A stretch of 50,286 nucleotides of DNA from positions 59,561 to 109,846 of the forward strand of contig NZ_BQXH01000007.1 of NCBI RefSeq assembly GCF_022836475.1, read 5' to 3'. The notes under the pieces were generated by a model, which was given only the letters and a program-made list of their open reading frames with translations, was not told the DNA's origin and did not search any database. Source of the stretch: Ligilactobacillus pabuli (GTDB lineage Bacteria; Bacillota; Bacilli; Lactobacillales; Lactobacillaceae). Below, in pieces: positions 1-6,651 of this stretch; the stretch's first letter is position 1, and every line of letters starts with the position of its first letter. Position numbers and translations under genes: made by a program.

Positions 1-37
1 CTAATTCCGTTTGGCCCCTTCTTTCCATATAATAAAA

Positions 38-75
38 AAAGGAAACTTCACCTAAACTGCATGAAAGTTTCCTTT
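38..75. terminator. Bidirectional intrinsic terminator
   Basis: An 11-bp perfect inverted repeat (AAAGGAAACTT at 38-48, AAGTTTCCTTT at 65-75) has an A-run on its left side. It would end leftward transcripts arriving from the TetM-like gene, beyond the dispersed repeats. Confidence 0.7.
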
Positions 76-96
76 GTTCATTTCTCTCTGCTCTTT

Positions 97-395
97 TTAG
101 TCGAATTCCTCAAAGCAACCCCCACTACTTTGATCCGCTCTGTATTCTTAGTCGAGCTCCGTGAGGTAAGAGATTCCGCTTATCCAACTAAACCAGCACA
201 TCACTGAGAAACGTGATTTTCTGGTTTAGTCCGATAATGCTCGTCTCTTAAGCGCCTCACTCCACTCTGTTTTTTTTAGTCGAGCTCCGTGAAACAGAAA
301 GTTCCGGCCATCCAAACCCAGGAACCAATGCCTAAAACGCATTAGTCTCTAGGTTCCGATGGCGCTCGCTTTCTCCCGTTTTACTCCGCTCTGTA
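97..395. repeat. Dispersed structured intergenic repeat, three tandem units
   Basis: Three units each open with TTAGTCGA and close with a CTCTGT-type end: a short one (97-145), a full one (148-270) and a full one (276-395). In 148-270 the outer arms are GTGAGG..TAAGAGA against TCTCTTA..CCTCAC. In 276-395 they are GTGAAAC-AGAAAG against CTTTCT..GTTTCAC. The sequences differ but pairing is kept. Each full unit also has an inner hairpin. The same family occurs near 6.6, 15.7, 18.2 and 29.4 kb. The last 15 bases of the neighbouring TetM-like gene lie inside the third unit. Confidence 0.8.
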
Positions 396-2333
396 TTCGA
401 CATGCGCCATCGCCGGGACCTCATCCCACGCCACCGGATAACCGGCACCATGCGCACAAAAGACCGAATCCGGCGTATTTTCTAAATCACCTACCGGATC
501 ATACGCTCCAGCCTCGACCACTGCTGCTTGATCCTGACACGGTCGGTATCCGGCGAAGATGCATTCCAATTGTCCTTTGCCATGCGTATAAGCTCGTACT
601 TCTTCCGTATAATCGCGCATTTTTGCCACCGGTGCCTGGCCCGTGATCGTGACTAGTTCCTGAACATCCTGCCCCATTTCAGGCGCGGTAAAAGTACCAT
701 GCATGCGTTCGATATCAGTCAACGCCCGACCGACTTGATCTGCTTGCACCTGCAAATTAAACTCATACCAGGGCTCTAGCACTTGACACTGATCTTGTTG
801 TCGTAACTCCATCAAGCCCTGGCGTAATGCCCGCCACGTTGCCTGCCGAAAGTCACCGCCAACCGTGTGCACGTTGCTAGCCTTCCCACTGATCAACGTC
901 ACCTTGACATCCGTCAGCGGCATCCCCAACAAAACGCCTAGTTGTGGTTTAGCTGCCAAATTAGCCAAAACTTGGTGCTGCCAGTTACTGCTCAAAACTT
1001 CTAAGGAACAATCACTAGTGAAACTCAAGCCACTGCCCCGTGGTGCTGGTTCTAACAATAAATGAACTTCGGCATAATGACGCAACGGTTCAAAGTGCCC
1101 GACCCCTTCGACTGGTGCCGTAATAGTTTCTTGGTACAAAATCCGTCCTTGCGTCAAGGAAATCGTCAGTCCAAACCGGTCCGCCATAATTTTGGTCAAG
1201 ACCTCTAATTGAATTTGTCCCATCAGCTGAACCTGAATTTCTTGCAGCCGTTCTGACCAAGTGACGTGAAGCTGAGGATCTTCATCTTCCAATTCGCGCA
1301 GTGCACCTAAACACGTTTGTAAGTCTTGTCCCTGCAAATCGACGGCATAGTTTAGCACGGGCGTCAGTTGGGGGCGAGCTGCATCTGCTTGTTCTCCTAA
1401 GCCTTGCCCCGGAAATGTGCCTGTCAAATTCGGGATCGCACAAACTTGCCCACTCAAAACTTCGGGCACTGTCGTAAATTTGATGCCATTATAGACGCGC
1501 AATTGATTGACCTTTTGCTCGTCAACCAGCAATTCCTTCGGCTGCAAACTACCGCTTGTAACCCGCAACCAAGTTAGACGCTCATTTTTTTCGGTATGTG
1601 AAATTTTAAAAACTTGGGCGCCAAACTCAGTCGTCTGGCTCGTCCGTTCTTGACTCCAGGTTGTAATTCCGGCCAGCAACTCCGCAGTTCCTGCCATTTT
1701 CAACGCTGACCCAAAGTAGCACGGAAAGACTTGGCGGTTCGCAATCAACTGTTGAATTTGCCCAACTGACAGCTGGTCATTTGCCATGTAGTCATCCAAA
1801 GCAGCTTCATCATTGAGTGCGACTGCTTCATAAAAATCAGCGGTTAACTGCCCGGCAGCTGTGCCCGTAAAATCAACACAGCCTTCTCCCAGCGTCTGCT
1901 GTAATTGAGCCAAGACGTCTGCCTGGGTGAGTTCGGTTGTATCCATTTTATTGATAAAAATAAAGACCGGAACGTGGTAACGCGCCAGTAAGCGCCAGAG
2001 CGTCAAGGTATAACCCTGAATGCCTGAACTGGCGGAAATCACCAAAATCGCATAATCTAAAACGCTTAAGACTTGTTCCGTTTGCGCGGCAAAATCGACG
2101 TGTCCTGGAGTATCCAACAAAGTCATCTTCAACTCATCCGTTTGCAGCTGCGCCTGGTGAGAGAAAATGGTAATTCCCCGCTGTTTCTCTAATTCTTCCG
2201 GATCAAGAAACGTATCTTGCTTGTCAACCCTTCCCAGGTGACGCACACTGCCTGTTTGGTATAACAAGGCCTCAGACAAGGTTGTTTTGCCAACATCCAC
2301 ATGGGCGACAATGCCTGTCACAATTTCCTTCAT
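381..2333 (-). CDS. TetM/TetO-type ribosomal protection GTPase
   Basis: A translation-factor GTPase of the EF-G-like ribosomal protection family, 650 aa against about 640 for TetM. Such proteins bind the ribosome and release tetracycline using GTP. The G1 motif AHVDVGKT is at residues 10-17, the G3 motif DTPG near 74 and the G4 motif NKMD near 127; the C-terminal YTHGKGQLE segment resembles the end of TetM-like proteins. The ATG follows AAAGGAGG at a good distance. Many lactobacilli carry chromosomal members without proven resistance, so the resistance role is inference. The final residues EYRAE and the stop codon are encoded by the dispersed repeat. A terminator-like hairpin lies just upstream. 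Confidence 0.85.
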   Translation of the reverse strand: MKEIVTGIVAHVDVGKTTLSEALLYQTGSVRHLGRVDKQDTFLDPEELEKQRGITIFSHQAQLQTDELKMTLLDTPGHVDFAAQTEQVLSVLDYAILVISASSGIQGYTLTLWRLLARYHVPVFIFINKMDTTELTQADVLAQLQQTLGEGCVDFTGTAAGQLTADFYEAVALNDEAALDDYMANDQLSVGQIQQLIANRQVFPCYFGSALKMAGTAELLAGITTWSQERTSQTTEFGAQVFKISHTEKNERLTWLRVTSGSLQPKELLVDEQKVNQLRVYNGIKFTTVPEVLSGQVCAIPNLTGTFPGQGLGEQADAARPQLTPVLNYAVDLQGQDLQTCLGALRELEDEDPQLHVTWSERLQEIQVQLMGQIQLEVLTKIMADRFGLTISLTQGRILYQETITAPVEGVGHFEPLRHYAEVHLLLEPAPRGSGLSFTSDCSLEVLSSNWQHQVLANLAAKPQLGVLLGMPLTDVKVTLISGKASNVHTVGGDFRQATWRALRQGLMELRQQDQCQVLEPWYEFNLQVQADQVGRALTDIERMHGTFTAPEMGQDVQELVTITGQAPVAKMRDYTEEVRAYTHGKGQLECIFAGYRPCQDQAAVVEAGAYDPVGDLENTPDSVFCAHGAGYPVAWDEVPAMAHVEYRAE

Positions 2334-2358
2334 TCCACGTTTCCTCCTTTAATTCTGA

Positions 2359-2398
2359 AAAAAGCGCGATCCTCTGTTTGGGCAGAAAATCACGCTTC
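2359..2398 (-). terminator. Terminator or attenuator between queT and the TetM-like gene
   Basis: On the minus strand, an AAGCGTGAT / GATCGCGCTT stem is followed by TTTTTT. It sits after the queT stop and only about 25 bases before the TetM-like start, leaving no room for a separate promoter between hairpin and gene. Confidence 0.6.
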
Positions 2399-2420
2399 AG
2401 TTTCTGGTACGAAATTGGTT

Positions 2421-2912
2421 TTATAAACTTAAGTCAATTTTTTTGTTTAACAACCAGGTTACCACGGCACCTAATGTCACGGTCGTAAATTCACCGATAC
2501 CAACTGTTAGATAGGTTAGCCAAAATGGTGCATCACCGACTAAGTTGAGCTCTAAGGCTACAGCCCATGACATTAGGGTACAAACCACGATCACGACTCC
2601 TAATTTGGCAGGCAGCGACTTTAAACGTTGACTGATCAGCCAGCTCAACCAAGTCATCACTAAAGTTTGAGCAGTCCCAAAAATCATGTCGATTGGGCCC
2701 ATTGATGACCATAAATTAGCAATCAAACAACCAATGGTCACGCCCCAGATGTAACGTTTGTTAAAAATTGCCATATTATTGAGCATTTCCGAAAAGCGAA
2801 ATTGAATCGGGCCATAACTTAAGGGGATAAAAGCCACAGTCAACACCACGTATAGTGCAGCGACTAGGGCCGTCTTCGTCAGTTCGGCAACCCGATGATT
2901 AGCGTGTGTCAT
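2421..2912 (-). CDS. queT: QueT family queuosine-precursor transporter (ECF S component)
   Basis: A small polytopic membrane protein (163 aa, about five or six membrane segments) of the QueT family. These are thought to be substrate-binding components of energy-coupling-factor transporters importing queuine or preQ1-type precursors of tRNA queuosine. The N-terminal part (ALYVVLTV, then PIQFRFSEMLNNMA) is typical of the family. The assignment is strengthened by a preQ1-I riboswitch directly upstream whose 3' end overlaps the ribosome site. The shared ECF ATPases are not in this window. A U-tract hairpin follows the stop codon. Confidence 0.93.
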   Translation of the reverse strand: MTHANHRVAELTKTALVAALYVVLTVAFIPLSYGPIQFRFSEMLNNMAIFNKRYIWGVTIGCLIANLWSSMGPIDMIFGTAQTLVMTWLSWLISQRLKSLPAKLGVVIVVCTLMSWAVALELNLVGDAPFWLTYLTVGIGEFTTVTLGAVVTWLLNKKIDLSL

Positions 2913-2922
2913 TATTAAAAAA

Positions 2923-2960
2923 CCTCCTAGTTTTTTTAGGTGGGATGGTTACGAACCACC
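2923..2960 (-). promoter_or_regulatory. preQ1-I riboswitch controlling queT translation
   Basis: On the minus strand the leader reads GGTGGTTCGTAACC, then CCACC, then an A-rich TAAAAAAACTAGGAGG tail. This is the class I preQ1 layout: short P1 stem GGTGG/CCACC, a loop, and an A-rich 3' tail that forms the pseudoknot. The tail's AGGAGG (2923-2928) is the ribosome site of queT, 10 bases before the ATG, so ligand binding should hide it. Confidence 0.88.
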
Positions 2961-2991
2961 GAATCTATCAGTTTTGATAACTGCACTCTCC

Positions 2992-3020
2992 AGTATAGAA
3001 AAAAGCGAATTTTTTATCAA
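2992..3020 (-). promoter_or_regulatory. Promoter of queT
   Basis: On the minus strand, -35 TTGATA (3015-3020) and -10 TATACT (2992-2997) are separated by 17 bases. It lies about 30 bases upstream of the riboswitch. Confidence 0.8.
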
Positions 3021-3031
3021 GGTCCAAAGCA

Positions 3032-3040
3032 TGGTATAAT
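3032..3040 (+). promoter_or_regulatory. Extended -10 promoter for the DegV gene
   Basis: TGGTATAAT is a perfect extended -10 box. No good -35 is visible at the usual distance. It partly overlaps the divergent queT promoter region. Confidence 0.6.
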
Positions 3041-3123
3041 TTAACCATTCGAGCTTTTTAGCTAAATCTCTCGAGTCAGGTTCCTTTAAACTCGTGAAAT
3101 ACTGAATGAAATGGATATTATCA

Positions 3124-3972
3124 ATGAAAACTACAATTTTAACTGACAGTGCTGCGCTCTTACCAACAAGGCTCAGTACTGCGACCAATCTGAAAATTTT
3201 ACAAATTCCGTTCACTTTGGCGGACCAAACGTACTACCCAGACCAAGACGCTAGTGTGGCACAACTCGCTAATTTGCAAGAACAAGCTGCCGACTCTTTA
3301 ACAGAGGCGCCAATTTCCTTGCCAAAAATTACTGCCTTATTGACTGACCTCCAAGCTGAGGGCTACACGGACGTTATTTGTATCCACTTAGCTGAAGCAC
3401 TGAGCGGTTTAGGAGCAAATCTGCGTCAAGCTGTCAAAAAAGCGAGTGTTCCGCTCAACTTACATCTACTAGATAGCTATAGCCTCGGGGCTGCAGAAGG
3501 TAACTTAGTAGTTGCTGCAGCGCAACTAATTGATCAAGGCCAAGAACCAGCCGACATTGTCGCCCACTTAAAGAAACTGCGTCACCGCCAACATACTCTT
3601 TTGATCATGGACGATTTAAAGAATTTGCGCAAAACCGGCTCCATCGCCCGGACTTCCCGGCACCTTGAAAATACGCTGTTACACCGGAAAAGTCTGTTGC
3701 ATTTTACCAAAAACGGCGACTTGGAGGTGCTCTTAACTAGTTCACGAACTAAGAAGATCTTGCAAAATGTTCAACAGCGTCTAAGTGACTTAACAGCTTA
3801 TGCCCGTCCACAACACTTGAGCCTTGTTACCGAAGACCCAGAAGCACTAGCCGATTATACAGCTGAGCTGCAAGCAGTCTTGCCTAGCGCTCAGCTCAAC
3901 AGTCAGCTTAGTTCTCCCACTATTTTTGCATTTATGGGGCCACAGACACTGTTGTTGTCGTGGAGTGAATAA
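3124..3972 (+). CDS. DegV family fatty-acid-binding protein
   Basis: A 282-aa DegV (FakB-like) protein. The family binds fatty acids; in Firmicutes FakB hands exogenous fatty acids to the kinase FakA for phosphorylation. The N-terminus MKTTILTDSAALL matches the conserved TDS motif, and LSGLGANLRQA and LLDSYSLGAAEG correspond to the conserved ligand-binding segments. Residues DDLKNLRKTGSI match the usual linker before the C-terminal lobe. The start at 3124 is chosen because family members begin right before this motif; an upstream ATG at 3106 is possible and neither has a strong ribosome site. It is monocistronic and divergent from queT. Confidence 0.88.
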   Translation: MKTTILTDSAALLPTRLSTATNLKILQIPFTLADQTYYPDQDASVAQLANLQEQAADSLTEAPISLPKITALLTDLQAEGYTDVICIHLAEALSGLGANLRQAVKKASVPLNLHLLDSYSLGAAEGNLVVAAAQLIDQGQEPADIVAHLKKLRHRQHTLLIMDDLKNLRKTGSIARTSRHLENTLLHRKSLLHFTKNGDLEVLLTSSRTKKILQNVQQRLSDLTAYARPQHLSLVTEDPEALADYTAELQAVLPSAQLNSQLSSPTIFAFMGPQTLLLSWSE

Positions 3973-4041
3973 CACAGAAGACTGTTACTAGTGCTATAAA
4001 AGCCTAATTTTCTGCACGAGATTAGGAAAAAATCATTAAAA

Positions 4042-4092
4042 AAAGATAGCGACCAAATAGCAACTGGAAATTGCCCTTTGGTCGCTATCTTT
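4042..4092. terminator. Strong bidirectional terminator after the DegV gene
   Basis: A 16-bp stem (AAAGATAGCGACCAAA against TTTGGTCGCTATCTTT) around a 19-base loop, flanked by A and T runs. The rest of the gap up to 4370 shows nothing recognisable. Confidence 0.85.
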
Positions 4093-4369
4093 ATCTTTAT
4101 GATAGGTAACAAAACTATTTTGCTCAGAAAAAAATTCGATTATATTCAGCTCAGCACGAAACACAACCAAAATTAGTTCATTTTCATTGTACGTTCTAAC
4201 TCCCCCTCTTTGAACCTAAAAAATAGGCTAGTCCACAAATAAATCTTTGCTAACTAGTCTACTCTAAGTCCTGTTCAATTTTAACTTGCCAAACTGCCTG
4301 AAGCACAACCGACTGCTGACAGTTAATGATCTCATTTATCATTATTTTATCCTACAAATTTAGTTATTT

Positions 4370-4627
4370 TTAATTAACCAGTTCTGGTGTAATAGTCACA
4401 AAACTAGTAAATTGTCCTTCTCTGGCAAAAGGTAAGACCTGACTTGGTTCTGGTAAATCGCCTGCTAAAAGCTGCTCTTGCAAAAATTCTTTAGCTACTG
4501 TAAACGAATCAGAAAAACTCTCGGCCTCAATTGATTCATCCAAGTCTGGAAAATAAACCAGAAACGGTTCATCCAAATCTCTTGGTTTAGTAATTTTAAT
4601 CGGAAACTTTAACGGTCCATCATTCAT
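4370..4627 (-). CDS. HicB-like antitoxin family protein (orphan)
   Basis: An 85-aa protein with the partly degraded RNase H-like fold of HicB antitoxins: a beta strand, then LVYFPDLDESIEAESFSDSF with the usual F-PDL-E-...-A pattern, then a helix KEFLQEQLLAGDLPEPS. HicB proteins normally inhibit the HicA mRNA interferase. No HicA-like ORF (about 60 aa with a conserved His) is seen on either side, and no C-terminal DNA-binding domain is present, so this is an orphan or has another partner. AAGGAG precedes the ATG. Confidence 0.7.
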   Translation of the reverse strand: MNDGPLKFPIKITKPRDLDEPFLVYFPDLDESIEAESFSDSFTVAKEFLQEQLLAGDLPEPSQVLPFAREGQFTSFVTITPELVN

Positions 4628-4726
4628 TCAACCAACTCCTTATTTTTTATTTTCACTATTTAGTTTACATAATTTTGTGAGATTTGTACAATGAAACGAC
4701 TTATCATTTTCCTCAAGTCTCTTAAG

Positions 4727-4755
4727 TTCAGTTTTTAGGTAATAAACGGTATACT
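4727..4755 (+). promoter_or_regulatory. Possible promoter of the aldo/keto reductase gene
   Basis: -10 TATACT at 4750-4755 with a weak -35 (TTCAGT at 4727-4732), 17-base spacing, about 80 bases before the start codon. Confidence 0.45.
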
Positions 4756-4834
4756 AGACTTATCAGGAATCATATACCGAGTCACTGTCAGTTAACTGGC
4801 ACAGGCTCAAACCATCAGAGAGGGGTATTATTTT

Positions 4835-5824
4835 ATGTACGTAGCAGATGACGATAGATATAACAAATTACCACACCGCCGAGTGGGTGCCACTGGGTTA
4901 CGCTTACCATTGATTTCCTTAGGTTTATGGCATAGTTTTAGTAGTGCAGATCCTTTATATGATCGCAAAAAGGTCTTGTTAAAAGCTTTCGATACTGGTG
5001 TCTTTAGTTTCGATTGTGCCGACCACTATGGTTCACCTGAAATTGGGACAGCGGAAGCACTTTTAGGCCAAGTTTTGTCGCAAGAATTAAAACCTTACCG
5101 CGATGAACTGATCATTACTTCCAAAGTTGGCTACCGTACCATTCCTGGACCATATGGTCATTTCTTATCTCGCAAAACGATTTTACAATCGATCGACCGG
5201 ACATTGGAACGCCTGCAAACAGACTACGTTGATGTTTATTATGCTCACCGGTTTGATCCAAACACGGACCTCTGGGAATCAGTCCAAGCTTTAGACGATG
5301 TTGTCCGTTCTGGTAAAGCAATGTACATCGGAATCTCTAATTTTGATACCGAACAAGCAAAAACTGCCGCCAAAATGTTTGACGACTTGGGAACTCCATA
5401 CACAGTCAACCAGATTTCTTACAACATGTTAAACCGTCGTCCAGAACGAATTGGTTTAGTTGACGAAATGAAACGTCAAAACCGCGGGATCGTGGCTTAT
5501 GGTCCTCTAGCTGAAGGATTGTTAAGTGACCGTTACTTAGACGGTGTGCCGCAAGACTTCGCCATTCATCCAACCAGCAAGTACGTCATGCAAGCTGGTG
5601 CCGAAAAAGTGACTGAAGACTTGAACCAGTTAAATGAAATCGCTAAGAAACGTGGTCAATCTCTCTCTCAAATGGCCTTAGCTTGGTTGCTGCGTGATCC
5701 AGTAGTTTCCTCTGTGATTATTGGTACTACTAGTCTTGATCATCTACAAGACAACCTGCAAGCAGCTAAAAACATCAAATTCGACCAAGAAGAACTTGAT
5801 GCCATCGACGCTATCACTAAATAA
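4835..5824 (+). CDS. Aldo/keto reductase, YghZ (L-glyceraldehyde 3-phosphate reductase) type
   Basis: A 329-aa NAD(P)H-dependent aldo/keto reductase with a TIM-barrel fold. The catalytic tetrad can be read: Asp and Tyr in FDCADHYGSPE, Lys in TSKVGY, His in YYAHRFD. The loop IGTTSLDHLQDNL near the C-terminus matches the cofactor-binding segment. The N-terminus (YNKLPHRRVGATGLRLP, then GLWHSF) is characteristic of the YghZ/Gpr branch, whose members reduce L-glyceraldehyde 3-phosphate and methylglyoxal. The exact substrate is inference. GAGAGGGG precedes the ATG and a strong terminator follows. Confidence 0.88.
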   Translation: MYVADDDRYNKLPHRRVGATGLRLPLISLGLWHSFSSADPLYDRKKVLLKAFDTGVFSFDCADHYGSPEIGTAEALLGQVLSQELKPYRDELIITSKVGYRTIPGPYGHFLSRKTILQSIDRTLERLQTDYVDVYYAHRFDPNTDLWESVQALDDVVRSGKAMYIGISNFDTEQAKTAAKMFDDLGTPYTVNQISYNMLNRRPERIGLVDEMKRQNRGIVAYGPLAEGLLSDRYLDGVPQDFAIHPTSKYVMQAGAEKVTEDLNQLNEIAKKRGQSLSQMALAWLLRDPVVSSVIIGTTSLDHLQDNLQAAKNIKFDQEELDAIDAITK

Positions 5825-5835
5825 ATGATTTTACC

Positions 5836-5886
5836 AAAATAAACAGCCCTGTGACTTTCAAATTTAGTCACAGGGCTGTTTATTTT
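5836..5886. terminator. Strong bidirectional terminator between convergent genes
   Basis: A perfect stem of about 20 bp (AAATAAACAGCCCTGTGACT against AGTCACAGGGCTGTTTATTT) with a 9-base loop and A/T runs on both sides. It serves the aldo/keto reductase gene and the DUF805 gene. Confidence 0.92.
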
Positions 5887-5944
5887 GGCACAACTATGGT
5901 AGCTTATTGTCTCCTTGATGAGCAGATCTAGATCATTCCTTAAA

Positions 5945-6463
5945 TCAATGATGTTCTTTTTCTGATTTGCTTCTAAACATAAACCGCAAGAAGACATTCG
6001 GACTGTTAGAAAGCAAGCTATCTGAAGGAAGTGAAAATGACATTCCCCACAAGGCAAGTAAAGCAATCAAGTAATAACTTGGATAAAACAAAAAGTCTGG
6101 GTCATACATTTCAGAAAGCAATATTTGAGCCAAAAATATGGTAATCAATAAGACGAAAAAACCTCGTCCGTGAAGCCCAATGTCTCTAAATCTTCGGGTG
6201 ACCAGACTTATTAGTGGAAGAAAAAAGATCAAAAAAATTCCCACAAAAATTAGTATAATTGACTCACTATTTCCACCTCTAGTCTCTTTCGAGGCGATTA
6301 ACAGTGAGATTAACGTCACGAAAGATAGAAAGAGAATAGCAATGAGCATGAACAAGACATAGAGAGAGGTGCGTCTGAACTCATCTCGATTAGTTTTTCC
6401 CAGAAAGTTAAACGAATTTTTATAAAAAGTAGCAACGAGCGGTGATTTTTTTTCGTTAGTCAT
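5945..6463 (-). CDS. DUF805-like inner membrane protein
   Basis: A 172-aa integral membrane protein with about four hydrophobic segments. The motif RRFRDIGLHGRGFF after the second segment is the hallmark of DUF805 (YhaH-like) proteins, and the N-terminal NFLGKTNRDEFRR fits the family's R-x-E-(F/Y) stretch. Function is unknown; some members are linked to stress responses. The start is set at 6463 because AAGGAG stands 7 bases before that ATG, while the ATG six bases upstream is only 1 base from the ribosome site. Confidence 0.75.
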   Translation of the reverse strand: MTNEKKSPLVATFYKNSFNFLGKTNRDEFRRTSLYVLFMLIAILFLSFVTLISLLIASKETRGGNSESIILIFVGIFLIFFLPLISLVTRRFRDIGLHGRGFFVLLITIFLAQILLSEMYDPDFLFYPSYYLIALLALWGMSFSLPSDSLLSNSPNVFLRFMFRSKSEKEHH

Positions 6464-6595
6464 CGTCATACTCCTTTATTGAAAATGAATTTAGCGACAA
6501 TATCAAACTGTTTTTTCTTCCCTTTTAGCCACCAAATAACCTTGCTCCTCTACCCTACGATCAAAATCAAAAGTCAAAAGAAAAAATCTAAAAGA

Positions 6596-6651
6596 CTAGG
6601 CTCCGATAGTGCTCAGAAACTAATTACTTTACTTTGCTCCGCTCTGTTTTA
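6596..6651. repeat. Partial copy of the dispersed structured repeat
   Basis: Only the right-hand half is present: CTAGGCTCCGATAGTGCTC, a variable arm, then TTTGCTCCGCTCTGT. Its end abuts the stop codon of the OatA-like gene (TAA at 6649-6651), as at two other genes in the window. Confidence 0.65.

Noticed and set aside
359-646. 95-codon plus-strand ORF
   Set aside because: It lies opposite the TetM-like gene and starts within the dispersed repeat; composition is that of a shadow frame.
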